Source: Polaromonas sp. CF318
Lineage (GTDB): Bacteria > Pseudomonadota > Gammaproteobacteria > Burkholderiales > Burkholderiaceae_C
Length of the DNA: 49,477 nucleotides
Direction of reading: 5' to 3'
Assembly: GCF_000282655.1 (NCBI RefSeq)
Contig: NZ_AKIV01000015.1
Location: 1 to 49,477, forward strand
The notes below the pieces were generated by a model, which saw only the letters and a program-made list of their open reading frames with translations, did no database searches and had not been told where the DNA came from. Of this stretch, positions 18,309 through 28,330 are shown in pieces. Numbering within the stretch: the first letter of the stretch is position 1; the number at the start of each line of letters is the position of its first letter. The translations under genes were made by a program, and so were the position numbers.

Positions 18309-18542
18309 ATGGCACGCGTATGTGAAGTCACGGGCAAGCGCCCAATGGTGGGCAACAATGTTTCCCACGCCAACAACAAAACCAAGCGCCGGTTCCTCGT
18401 GAACCTGCAATACCGTCGTTTCTGGGTCGAAAGCGAAAACCGTTGGGTCCGCCTGCGCGTTTCCAGCGCCGCCCTGCGCCTGATCGACAAGAACGGCATT
18501 GATTCCGTGCTCGCAGACCTGCGCGCACGCGGCCAAGCTTAA
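18309..18542 (+). CDS. rpmB: 50S ribosomal protein L28
   Basis: This 77-residue protein is L28 end to end: [20 protein letters not shown], then [20 protein letters not shown], with the conserved [20 protein letters not shown]. The ATG at 18309 was chosen by homology and by GGAG six bases upstream. It forms an operon with rpmG 11 bp downstream. Confidence 0.97.
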   Translation: MARVCEVTGKRPMVGNNVSHANNKTKRRFLVNLQYRRFWVESENRWVRLRVSSAALRLIDKNGIDSVLADLRARGQA

Positions 18543-18553
18543 GGAGCACCATC

Positions 18554-18721
18554 ATGGCTAAAGGCGCACGCGAAAAAATCAAGCTGGAATCCACCGCCGG
18601 CACCGGTCACTTCTACACGACCACCAAGAACAAGAAGACCACGCCCGACAAGATGCTGATCATGAAGTTTGATCCCAAAGCACGCAAGCACGTGGAATAC
18701 AAGGAAATCAAGCTGAAGTAA
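18554..18721 (+). CDS. rpmG: 50S ribosomal protein L33
   Basis: This 55-residue protein is L33 ([20 protein letters not shown], then YTTTKNKK and [16 protein letters not shown]). It has no cysteines, so it is the zinc-free (C-minus) type. AAGGAG lies before the ATG. A strong terminator follows. Confidence 0.97.
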   Translation: MAKGAREKIKLESTAGTGHFYTTTKNKKTTPDKMLIMKFDPKARKHVEYKEIKLK

Positions 18722-18742
18722 TTCGGCTCTTCCCGCCAAAAA

Positions 18743-18768
18743 CCCGCCGCATCCCGGCGGGTTTTTTT
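18743..18768 (+). terminator. Rho-independent terminator of rpmB-rpmG
   Basis: A 7-bp stem (CCCGCCG with CGGCGGG) is followed by seven T residues. Confidence 0.9.
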
Positions 18769-18827
18769 ATGGCCGACAATTTTCTCGCCGCCTTCTTTTA
18801 CCAACTCGTCGGCCCAGGGTGATGCGC

Positions 18828-18867
18828 CCAAAACAAAACCGCCCCCGTGAATCAACAACGGAGGCGG
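18828..18867 (-). terminator. Rho-independent terminator of the desaturase gene
   Basis: On the minus strand CCGCCTCCGT pairs with ACGGGGGCGG (one wobble) around a 9-base loop and is followed by TTTTGTTTT. It lies 46 bases past the desaturase stop. Confidence 0.75.
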
Positions 18868-18912
18868 CTTGAGGGGTCGGCGGGCCGGCCCAGGCCGGCG
18901 GACGGGGTGGCG

Positions 18913-20112
18913 TCAGGCGCGGGCGGCGCGCAGCTTCAGCGAGAACTCGCGCAGCGCGGCAATACCGCTTTCTTCCGCGCGGTGGCACCAGGCCTGCAGG
19001 TCGGTCGCCAGTTGCTCGCGGGAGGCCGAGGTGCTCATCCACATCTGGCGCAGCTCTTCGCGCATGGTGACCATCTTGTCGAGCACGGGGTGCTCGGCGC
19101 GGGCCTGGGCCAACTGCGGCTTGGCGGCCGCAGGCACCTTGTCGTCGTCGCGGTGCAGCCAGCGGTTGGCCGCGCGCAGCACGGACACGTCGGCCTTTTT
19201 GGCCTTCAGCACTTCGATTTCAGCCTTGCCGGCACGGCGCAGTTCGCGCGCAAAACCGGCCATCACTTCGTAGCGGTGGGCGATCAGGGCTTCCAGCGTT
19301 TTCTCGTCAGCCACGGGCTGGATGGAACCCAGCTGGAGCTTGGGCGGCACCTTCTTCACGGCGGCAAGGCCCATTTTTTCGAGGGCGCGGATGTAAATCC
19401 AGCCGATGTCAAACTCATAGGGTTTGACCGAGAACTTGGCCGAGGTCGGGTAGGTGTGGTGGTTGTTGTGCAGTTCCTCGCCGCCGATCATGATGCCCCA
19501 GGGCGAGATATTGGTGCTGGCGTCGGGTGCCTCAAAGTTGCGGTAACCCCAGTAGTGGCCGATACCGTTGATGATGCCGGCCGCCGTCACGGGAATCCAG
19601 GCCATTTGAACCGCCCAGACCGCCAGGCCGGCCGCGCCGAAGAAAGCCAGGTCGATGATCATCATCAGGCCCACGCCTTGCCAGCTGTAGCGGGTGTAGA
19701 CATTGCGCTCCAGCCAGTCATTCGGTGTGCCATGGCCGTACTTGGTCATGGTTTCCTTGTTCTTGCTCTCGGCGCGGTACAGCTCGGCACCTTCCCAGAA
19801 CACCTTCTTGATGCCGTGGGCTTGCGGGCTGTGCGGATCTTCAAGGGTTTCGCACTTGGCGTGGTGCTTGCGGTGAATGGACACCCATTCCTTGGTCACC
19901 TGGCCCGTGCCCAGCCACAGCCAGAAACGGAAAAAATGCGAGGGGATCGCGTGCAGGTCCATGGCGCGGTGCGCCTGGTGGCGGTGCAGGTAAATCGTCA
20001 CGCTGGCGATAGTGATGTGGGTGGTCACCAGGGTGTACAACACGATCTGCCACCAGCTGGCGGCGAGCAGGCCATTCGCCAGCCAGTCGAGGGCGGCATC
20101 AAACAAAATCAT
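18913..20112 (-). CDS. Acyl-lipid/acyl-CoA fatty acid desaturase (delta-9 type)
   Basis: This 399-residue membrane di-iron enzyme introduces a cis double bond into acyl chains. All three histidine boxes are present: HRHQAHR near residue 44, HRKHH near 83, and HNNHH near 216. Hydrophobic segments lie at about 15-40, 55-75 and 155-195. The C-terminal 120 residues form a soluble charged extension beyond the desaturase domain. An AAAGGA ribosome site and a recognisable promoter lie upstream. Confidence 0.92.
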   Translation of the reverse strand: MILFDAALDWLANGLLAASWWQIVLYTLVTTHITIASVTIYLHRHQAHRAMDLHAIPSHFFRFWLWLGTGQVTKEWVSIHRKHHAKCETLEDPHSPQAHGIKKVFWEGAELYRAESKNKETMTKYGHGTPNDWLERNVYTRYSWQGVGLMMIIDLAFFGAAGLAVWAVQMAWIPVTAAGIINGIGHYWGYRNFEAPDASTNISPWGIMIGGEELHNNHHTYPTSAKFSVKPYEFDIGWIYIRALEKMGLAAVKKVPPKLQLGSIQPVADEKTLEALIAHRYEVMAGFARELRRAGKAEIEVLKAKKADVSVLRAANRWLHRDDDKVPAAAKPQLAQARAEHPVLDKMVTMREELRQMWMSTSASREQLATDLQAWCHRAEESGIAALREFSLKLRAARA

Positions 20113-20186
20113 AAAAATCCTTTAAACAACCTGCACCAGCCGCCCATCCAAATTTGTCTCCAGGCGCTGCACCAGACAAGGGTCTT

Positions 20187-20215
20187 ATTGTAAGGCGAAC
20201 CCCTGCAAACACCAA
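20187..20215 (-). promoter_or_regulatory. Candidate sigma-70 promoter of the desaturase gene
   Basis: On the minus strand TTGGTG (-35) and TACAAT (-10) are separated by 17 bases. The leader would be about 70 bases. The surrounding 20113-20311 gap holds no gene. Confidence 0.5.
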
Positions 20216-20311
20216 GTCGCCTGAGGCACAGGCGAAGGGGCAAATCAGTGCGAAAAATCACGAATAAATATGTAACATCAGCCTATCTGTCGTCTTTTGC
20301 CGGCAAAAATA

Positions 20312-21565
20312 TCAGGACTTTTGCCATACTGCGGCGAAAAACCCGTCAGTCTGGTGCAAGTAGGGCCAGAGGCGAAGGTAGGGGCCGCGGCAGAGTTTTT
20401 CGGCATGTTCCACCCCCAGATGGGTCAACAAAGGCCCGGTTTCAAGGACGTTAAACCCTGTATTGGCCGCGCTGAAGGCTTCGGCAATCGCCTCGTTTTC
20501 TTCGCGCAAAACGCTGCAGGTGGCATAAACCAGCCGGCCGCCGGGCTTTAAAAGCCGCGCGGCGCTCTGCAAAATCGCGGTTTGCTTGGCCTGGAGCTCT
20601 TCGATGGCCTTGGGTGTCTGCCGCCATTTGAGGTCGGGGTTGCGCCGCAAAGTGCCCAGGCCCGAGCACGGCGCATCGACCAGCACCCTGTCTATCTTGC
20701 CGGCCAGGCGCTTGATGCGGTCGTCGCGTTCATGGGCGATGGCCACGGGGTGCACATTCGACAGCCCGCTGCGCGCCAGCCGGGGCTTGAGCGCATCAAG
20801 CCGGTGGCCGGAGGTGTCAAAGGCATACAGCCGTCCGGTGTTGCGCATGGACGCGCCCAGCGCCAGCGTCTTGCCGCCGGCGCCGGCGCAGAAATCGACC
20901 ACCATCTCGCCGCGCTTGGCGTCCATCAGCAGGGCCAGAAGCTGTGAACCCTCGTCCTGCACCTCGATGGCGCCGCGCGTGAAGGCGTCCAGCTTGGCCA
21001 GCTGGGGCTTGCCGTCTATGCGCAGGCCCCAGGGCGAATACGGCGTGGCGACGGTTTTGATGCCCGCCTTCGACAGTTCTTTCTGGACATCGGCGCGCTT
21101 GTCTTTCAGCGCGTTGACGCGTAAATCCAGTCCGGCCGGCGCATTGAGGCTTTCCACCAGCGGCCAGAAATCGTCGCCCAGTTGCTCCTTGAGCGGTTCC
21201 ACCAGCCACTGCGGCAGGTTGTGGCGGTGCAATTCCATCAGGTCGCCTGGCTTGACCTGATCGCAGCGGGACAGCCAGTCTTTCTCCTGGTCGGTCAGCG
21301 CGCCCAGCAGGAAATCCCGCTCGGCGGCAAAACCCAGGATCGCCAGGCGCCGCTCCAGCGGGCCGCTGCCGTGCTGGGCCAGGTAGGTATAGAGGTTTTT
21401 TTTACGCAGCACGCCGTAAATGGTTTCCGCCACGGTGGCGCGCTCGCGCGGGCCGAGCCGATAGTCGCGGAAGTAGCGCGAAACCACCATGTCGGCGGGA
21501 TGATCAAATTTGAGGACCTGCTTGAGAAGCTCGGAACAACTGTCGAGTAAGGCTTTGGGGTGCAT
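20312..21565 (-). CDS. RsmB/NOP-family rRNA (cytosine-5) methyltransferase
   Basis: This 417-residue SAM-dependent enzyme has an N-terminal NusB-like helical part with RYFRDYRLGPRERATVAETI and a C-terminal Rossmann methyltransferase. Motif I is VDFCAGAGGKTLALGA. Motif IV is VDAPCSGLGTLRRNPD, carrying the release cysteine. Motif VI is LVYATCSVLREENEAI, carrying the catalytic cysteine. The match is to the RsmB-like group, though in this group of bacteria a second true RsmB often lies next to fmt. I leave the exact target base open. Confidence 0.9.
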   Translation of the reverse strand: MHPKALLDSCSELLKQVLKFDHPADMVVSRYFRDYRLGPRERATVAETIYGVLRKKNLYTYLAQHGSGPLERRLAILGFAAERDFLLGALTDQEKDWLSRCDQVKPGDLMELHRHNLPQWLVEPLKEQLGDDFWPLVESLNAPAGLDLRVNALKDKRADVQKELSKAGIKTVATPYSPWGLRIDGKPQLAKLDAFTRGAIEVQDEGSQLLALLMDAKRGEMVVDFCAGAGGKTLALGASMRNTGRLYAFDTSGHRLDALKPRLARSGLSNVHPVAIAHERDDRIKRLAGKIDRVLVDAPCSGLGTLRRNPDLKWRQTPKAIEELQAKQTAILQSAARLLKPGGRLVYATCSVLREENEAIAEAFSAANTGFNVLETGPLLTHLGVEHAEKLCRGPYLRLWPYLHQTDGFFAAVWQKS

Positions 21566-21605
21566 GGCCCCATTGTCCCACCCTTGCCGAGCGGCTCAAC
21601 CCGGT

Positions 21606-23474
21606 TCAGTCCATGGCGCGCAGGTAGACGGCCTCAAAAGCGTTGCGTTCGATGTCACCCAGCGTGGGCGAATAACCGGCCCACAGGACCAGCACGGGGC
21701 CCGGCAGGTCCAGCGAACGCTCCAGGTCGCGGCACAGCGCATAGCGCGATTCATCATCCAGCCCCGGCAGGTCCAGGAACAGCAGGTAGCAGCGCCTGTG
21801 GGCAAATTCCTTGAGGTTCTTGCGCACCAGCCAGGCCCGCGCCACCGGCTTGCAGCGCGCAAGCTGCGCCTGCAGTTCGCCGTGCTCAAAAAGGCTGAGG
21901 TCGTGGCGACCTATGGCCTGGAAAAACGGCGTGTCGGTCAGCTCCTCCCAGGCACGCCCCTCGGCTTCTTCCGCCTGCTTGAGCCGTTCACGCCACAAGG
22001 CCAGGGCCTTCTCATCAAAACTGCCGTCGACGGCGGGCTGCTCCATCTCTGCCACGGCCACCCGGCAGGCCCACCAGCGGCTGGCCACGCTGTGCTCGAA
22101 CAGCTGCCCCAGGCAATCCAGGCGCAGCGCGCGCTCCGCGGCCGGCAGGCATTGCGCCAGGCCGCGCAGGGCCCCTGCATGGCCGGGCGTCATCTGCAGC
22201 GCGCGCTCGTAGTGGCCGCGGACATCGGCCCGCGCGTCCAGGCGGCGCCGCAGGTTGCCCAGTTCGACCATTTCCTCGGCGTTGTTGCGCTTTTCGCTGG
22301 AAGCCAAGGCATCGGCACGGGCCCGCACCCGCCCCAGGTAGGCGTGGTGCTGCTTCCAGTCGCTGGCGTTGTCCCTGCACCATTGCTTGTCGAAATGCGC
22401 GATCCATTTCGCGCCGCCGTCACCCAGCAGCGCCAGCGCGGAGCGCGAAGAAGCAGACCATGCCGGCAGGTTTTTGCCGGCTTTCAGCGCCTCCAGCCGG
22501 TCGCGCAGGCCCGGATGGGTGTCGTCCACGTCGCTGATGCGGCGCAGGGCCTGCCGCAGCGACTCGCGGGCGAAATCCCCGGGCGGCGCCAGACCCAGCA
22601 AGGGCCGCATGGCCGCGTAAGGCCCCACCGGCAGGGCCTGGGCCGCGGCGGCGCTCCAGTGCTCGAGCCAGAACTCCCTGGCGACCCAGTCGCCCTTGAC
22701 GGCCAGTTCGGTCAGCGCCGCGGCGGCGACGTCCTTGCCCAGCAGCTTTCCGGAAATGCGGTCGGCCTCGTATTCGTCCTGGCGGGCCAGCGCAAAGGTC
22801 TTGGCCGAAAAACGCGGAAAGTACCAGCGCAGAAAAGCCTGCGTGGCGGCCGCCACCGGGCCTTCGTCGTTGCGCAGGCCGTGGTTCAGCATGGCCCAGC
22901 TCAGGCGGGTGCGGTAGATCCAGGCGGCGAAACGGCCATGGTCGCCTCGCAAATGGCCGTACTCATGGGCCAGCACGGCCAGAAAGCGCGGACGGTCCAG
23001 GGCCATCAACAGCGGCAGGCCGATATTGAGGTGGTTGACGCCGCCGCCAAACAGGCCGAAGCGCGGATGCTGCCGGATGCTGGCGTTGAAGTCCGCGTCC
23101 AGCCGCACGCAGTGTATGGGCGGACCCTTGATCTTCCTGCGAATACGCTCCAGCGCCTCGAACAGGGCCGGCGCGTCGGCCGGCTGCAACACCACGCCTT
23201 CCGGCTCGTCAAAACGGCACCACAGCGCCCGCAGGCTGGTCCAGAGCAATCCCCCGGCCGCGACGACCAGGGCGACATAAAAACCCTTGATGCGCCCATG
23301 CATCATGGCGCTGGCGACCCAGGCCAGGATGCCGGCGGACAGCAGCAGGCAACCGACGACCCAGGCGTAACCCAGCGCCGCAAAAGCCGCCACGCTGCGG
23401 CGGTAGGCCTTGCTGTCGTCGGCGCTGGCATGCTCGCTCAGGCGCACCAAATGGATGAAATCTGCCCGGTCCAT
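21606..23474 (-). CDS. M48-family zinc metallopeptidase with long C-terminal extension
   Basis: This 622-residue protein has two or three N-terminal membrane segments (residues 25-85). A gluzincin site follows: LAHEYGHLRGDHGRF near residue 170 gives the two His ligands and Glu, and DEYEADRISG near 230 gives the third ligand Glu. The family includes HtpX-like and Ste24-like peptidases. The C-terminal 350 residues are mostly helical, with a repeat-like stretch (VRGHYERALQMTPGHAGALR) that resembles a TPR unit. ATG at 23474 was preferred because GGGAGGG precedes it; an upstream ATG at 23501 is possible. Confidence 0.85.
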   Translation of the reverse strand: MDRADFIHLVRLSEHASADDSKAYRRSVAAFAALGYAWVVGCLLLSAGILAWVASAMMHGRIKGFYVALVVAAGGLLWTSLRALWCRFDEPEGVVLQPADAPALFEALERIRRKIKGPPIHCVRLDADFNASIRQHPRFGLFGGGVNHLNIGLPLLMALDRPRFLAVLAHEYGHLRGDHGRFAAWIYRTRLSWAMLNHGLRNDEGPVAAATQAFLRWYFPRFSAKTFALARQDEYEADRISGKLLGKDVAAAALTELAVKGDWVAREFWLEHWSAAAAQALPVGPYAAMRPLLGLAPPGDFARESLRQALRRISDVDDTHPGLRDRLEALKAGKNLPAWSASSRSALALLGDGGAKWIAHFDKQWCRDNASDWKQHHAYLGRVRARADALASSEKRNNAEEMVELGNLRRRLDARADVRGHYERALQMTPGHAGALRGLAQCLPAAERALRLDCLGQLFEHSVASRWWACRVAVAEMEQPAVDGSFDEKALALWRERLKQAEEAEGRAWEELTDTPFFQAIGRHDLSLFEHGELQAQLARCKPVARAWLVRKNLKEFAHRRCYLLFLDLPGLDDESRYALCRDLERSLDLPGPVLVLWAGYSPTLGDIERNAFEAVYLRAMD

Positions 23475-23509
23475 CGGCCCTCCCATTTTTGTTGGCGACA
23501 ATCTTACCC

Positions 23510-23764
23510 ATGAACCAAGACCCAGACCTGCCGCCCCTGATTGAAACCCCGCCCGGCCTGTACCGCCACTACAAGGGCATGCTTTACGAGGTGGTCGGCA
23601 CCGTGCGCCACAGCGAAAGCCTGGAGCCCATGACGCTGTACCGCGCGCTTTACGGCGAAAAAGGCCTGTGGGTACGGCCCGCCGCCATGTTCAATGAACA
23701 GGTGGTGATAGACGGGGTGCAGCAGCCGCGATTTGCCCTGCAACCCGGCCCGGTGCCCGATTAA
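23510..23764 (+). CDS. DUF1653 domain protein
   Basis: This 84-residue protein has the DUF1653 pattern: GLYRHYKGMLYEVVGTVRHS, then LEPMTLYRALYGEKGLWVRP and FNEQVVIDG. The family is small, cytoplasmic and beta-rich, and its function is unknown. The gene starts 35 bp from the divergent M48 gene and lies 25 bp upstream of prfC, so it may share the prfC transcript. Confidence 0.88.
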   Translation: MNQDPDLPPLIETPPGLYRHYKGMLYEVVGTVRHSESLEPMTLYRALYGEKGLWVRPAAMFNEQVVIDGVQQPRFALQPGPVPD

Positions 23765-23789
23765 GCGCCGTCATCGATAATCGTGGGTT

Positions 23790-25406
<1,617 letters not shown>

Positions 25407-25438
25407 GCGGCTTTCCCCTCGCCTGCCCCAAATGCAAA

Positions 25439-25486
25439 ACGGGCGCCAGAAGCTATCCGGTGGATAGCGGCTGGCGCCCGTTCTTT
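25439..25486. terminator. Bidirectional terminator between prfC and the phytase-like gene
   Basis: A long stem (ACGGGCGCCAG paired with CTGGCGCCCGT, with inner GCTATCC and GGATAGC) is followed by TTCTTTT on the plus strand and by GTTTTGC on the minus strand. It serves both convergent genes. Confidence 0.88.
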
Positions 25487-25494
25487 TGCGCGGC

Positions 25495-26895
25495 TTATTT
25501 GGCGTTCAAAAGCTCCCCGACCTCGAGCAGGACCAGTTCGTTGTCATCGGCCTTGTTCGGCTCGCGGCTGCTCGAAAACGGCAGGTTGTTGTCGTTGCCG
25601 ACCACGATGTGGGTCGCGTCCACCACGTCCACGTTTTCAATCGTGAAGAAGGGGAATTTGAGCACGCCGTCGTTCAGCGGCTTGCGCGCCAGCTTGTGGG
25701 GGTCGGCGATGTTGAGCAGGTCGATGTAGCCGACCTTGCGCACCGGCCCGCCCACATTGGCGTCCGTCATTTCAATCTTGTAGACGCGCTTGAACTTCGC
25801 GATGTCGTGGAAGCAGTCGGTGCGTTTCTGGCCTTCGGGGCAAGCCTTGTCGGCCGTGCCTTCGCCGTTGTCGCGCTCGATGATCAGGCCGGTCGTGCCG
25901 TCGATCATATTGAAGTCGCCGATGGCGTTGCCGTTGGCTTCCAGCGGGTACATCCATGAACGGCCGCTCCACTTGCCGGCTTGCACGTCGAACTCCAGCA
26001 CGCGCAGGGCTTCCTTGCCGGCCACGCGCTCATAGTCCTTGGCCTCGGCGTTCCACACCGGGCCTTCGAGCAGCGCGTAGAGCTTGCTGCCGTCCTTCGA
26101 CGAGGCCATGCCTTCAAAGCCCTTGGAGCGCTTGACCTGGAAGTCAACCGCGCCGCCGGGCGCACCAGGCGTGGTGACGGCCGGGTGGTCGGGCGAGCGC
26201 ACGACCTTGCCGTCCACCAGGGTCTCGAACACCGCCAGCACCTTGCCCTTGAGGTCGGCCTTGATCAGGAAGGGGCCGAACTCGTCGCCTATCCACAGCG
26301 CGCCGCCGGCGAACTGGAAGCTCTCGGTGTCGAAGTCGCTGCCGGTCAGGTAGCGTTTTTTGCTGCCTTCATGGACGATGCGAAACGGCACCTTTTTGTC
26401 CGGATCATGCAGGAAGACGGTTTCCAGCTTTTTCATGCTGCCGGCCTTGAAGTCGACCTTGTAGCGGTTCAGGTACAGCATGGCATCGGGCGAGTTCGCC
26501 TTGGCGCCGAAACCGTTGTCCGTGAGGATCCAGAACGTGCCGTCGGCCATCTTCTTGATGCCGGAATGGCCTTGCAGCGGCTGGCCCTTGAAAGGCAGCG
26601 ACACGCCGGTGGGGCGGCCGGCCGACAGGCCCGGCACCGTGCCCAGCGCCTCGGTGCGCTGGCCGTTGGTGAACTTGCCGCTGACCTGCAGGTCCTGCGG
26701 CGCGTCCTTGGGCGCGGGAACAAAGGATTGGGCGGGCATCACCGCATGGCCTGCCAAGGTGGCCGGGAAAGCGGCGGGCGACTGTGCCAGCGTGGGCAGG
26801 GGGGACGCCAGCAGCACCAGCATCAAGGAAGAAAAAAGGCCGGCATGGCGTTTTGGCAAGGTGCGGGCGGTGCCGCCGAGGTCAGATAAGAACAT
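25495..26895 (-). CDS. Exported esterase-like protein of the phytase-like family
   Basis: This 466-residue protein has a signal peptide ending at TLAQ (hydrophobic core AGLFSSLMLVLLASPLPTLA). The mature part belongs to the phytase-like (esterase-like) beta-propeller family: GTFWILTDNGFGAKANSPDA, FQFAGGALWIGDEFGPFLI, GFEGMASSKDGSKLYALLEG and the late FFTIENVDVVDATHIVVGND are typical repeats with acidic, calcium-binding loops. Members are thought to act on phosphate esters, but few have been tested. A Pho-box-like site upstream supports a phosphate role. Confidence 0.85.
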   Translation of the reverse strand: MFLSDLGGTARTLPKRHAGLFSSLMLVLLASPLPTLAQSPAAFPATLAGHAVMPAQSFVPAPKDAPQDLQVSGKFTNGQRTEALGTVPGLSAGRPTGVSLPFKGQPLQGHSGIKKMADGTFWILTDNGFGAKANSPDAMLYLNRYKVDFKAGSMKKLETVFLHDPDKKVPFRIVHEGSKKRYLTGSDFDTESFQFAGGALWIGDEFGPFLIKADLKGKVLAVFETLVDGKVVRSPDHPAVTTPGAPGGAVDFQVKRSKGFEGMASSKDGSKLYALLEGPVWNAEAKDYERVAGKEALRVLEFDVQAGKWSGRSWMYPLEANGNAIGDFNMIDGTTGLIIERDNGEGTADKACPEGQKRTDCFHDIAKFKRVYKIEMTDANVGGPVRKVGYIDLLNIADPHKLARKPLNDGVLKFPFFTIENVDVVDATHIVVGNDNNLPFSSSREPNKADDNELVLLEVGELLNAK

Positions 26896-26938
26896 GTGTC
26901 ATCCATGGTTAGAGGAAGACGCATGGTCGCCACCCGGT

Positions 26939-26956
26939 GTGACGTCACGATGACAT
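26939..26956 (-). promoter_or_regulatory. Pho-box-like site upstream of the phytase-like gene
   Basis: On the minus strand this reads ATGTCATCGTGACGTCAC. Compared with the E. coli half-site CTGTCAT/C, the halves match 6 of 7 and 5 of 7 with the proper 4-base spacer. It begins 44 bases upstream of the ATG. It also contains the palindrome GTGACGTCAC, so another regulator is possible. Confidence 0.4.
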
Positions 26957-27156
26957 GGGATGCTTGAGGCCCGGTTCCGCCAGGCAGCGAGACTGCGGAA
27001 AACCCGGCCCTTACTGCAAGAAATACAAAATTGCCAAAGATGCTTTCCAGGCCGACTGGATGTGCAGGAACAAGCCCCGAGTTTTCAGGCGCCTGCGCCT
27101 TCTGACCGCGCTCTTTGGCGAGCGGCTGCAAGGCAGCGGTATCGGCCCTGCTTTTT

Positions 27157-28287
27157 TTATTGCCGGATTCTTCCGTTTCCGCTGACGATGGTCATCTCCA
27201 CGAAGCGCGAACCGTTGCGCATCCCCGGGCGAAATCCGACGACATATCCTCCGAGGTCAAAGCTTTCCAGCCCGTCCAAAGCGGCGGCAAAACCTTCACG
27301 GGTCACACGCGAGCCTTGCCGCCGGGCGGCTTCAACGATCACCTTTGCCGCGATGAAACCTTCCATCATGGCGTAGCTGATCGGAACATCCTGCGCTCCG
27401 GCCGCCGCCGCGATGTCGTTGAACTCCTTGGAAAGCCGGTTTGTCAGTTTGTAGGGGCTGGGCGTGACCTGGGCGATCGCGATGCCTTGCATCTGCTCTT
27501 CAGAAAGCCGCTTTGCCATCTGCTCGATGTCCGCGCCAGAATGCGTATACAGTTGGGCCGCTCCTCCGGCTGAACGGTATTTCTCAATAAAGCTGGAAGC
27601 AGCGCCTCCGCTCGCAATCATGATGATCGCCTGCGGTGATGCCTGCAGCATGGCGTCAGCGGCGGCGTTCACGCGGCTGGTTCCAGCGTCATAACCCGCC
27701 GTTTGTATGATCCTGGCCTTGGCATTCGCCGCTGCTTCCTGTGCCGCGGCGATGAGGGGCGCGGCGCCGGCGCCATTTTCGTAAAACAGGCCGAGCCTGG
27801 TGATTCCGACCGTCGCCAGGTGCGCCGTGATTCGGGCAGGTTCGTCCCGCAGCGTGGCGCGTACGCCGTAAAGTTGCGGGGCTTCCAGATTCAGTTCGGT
27901 CGCGCGGAAACCGACCAGTACGATACGCTCGCGCTCAAACAAGCCCGCGCTGAGCAGTTGAGCGATATTGCGGCTTCCAAAGTAGCCGGCAAGCACCACG
28001 GGTTTGTCCTCGGCCAGAAGCGCGCGCGTTTGGTTCAGTGTTTCATCGGGTCGCCCTGCGTCGTCGCGGCGCGCCAGGATGAAGGTGTTTCCGTTGACGC
28101 CACCCGCCTTGTTCACGGCGTTGAAATGCAGCTGCATCCCAGCCGCGTAGGCACGGCCCTGGCTCGCGTCGATACCGGTCAAGGGCGCCACCTGGCCGAC
28201 CACAAGCTGCGCGGCCAGTGTGGACGACGCGATGCCGCTTGCGACGACCAAGCCCGCCAGGCGGGCAATCAACTGACCAGTTCTCAT
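27157..28287 (-). CDS. ABC transporter substrate-binding protein (Peripla_BP_6, LivK-like)
   Basis: This 376-residue periplasmic binding protein has a signal peptide cut near TLAAQ. Its mature part begins LVVGQVAPLTGIDASQGRAY, followed by AVNKAGGVNGNTFILARRDD, the usual type I periplasmic fold. It is the last gene of a probable four-gene unit (acdS, Bug receptor, amidase, this gene), 43 bp downstream of the amidase. No permease or ATPase is linked, so it must borrow a transporter such as livHMGF or another elsewhere. The 261-base gap on its downstream side holds no gene. Confidence 0.9.
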   Translation of the reverse strand: MRTGQLIARLAGLVVASGIASSTLAAQLVVGQVAPLTGIDASQGRAYAAGMQLHFNAVNKAGGVNGNTFILARRDDAGRPDETLNQTRALLAEDKPVVLAGYFGSRNIAQLLSAGLFERERIVLVGFRATELNLEAPQLYGVRATLRDEPARITAHLATVGITRLGLFYENGAGAAPLIAAAQEAAANAKARIIQTAGYDAGTSRVNAAADAMLQASPQAIIMIASGGAASSFIEKYRSAGGAAQLYTHSGADIEQMAKRLSEEQMQGIAIAQVTPSPYKLTNRLSKEFNDIAAAAGAQDVPISYAMMEGFIAAKVIVEAARRQGSRVTREGFAAALDGLESFDLGGYVVGFRPGMRNGSRFVEMTIVSGNGRIRQ

Positions 28288-28330
28288 TTCCAGTTTCCCT
28301 CATAAAGTCCAATTCGCATGTGCAAGGCTT

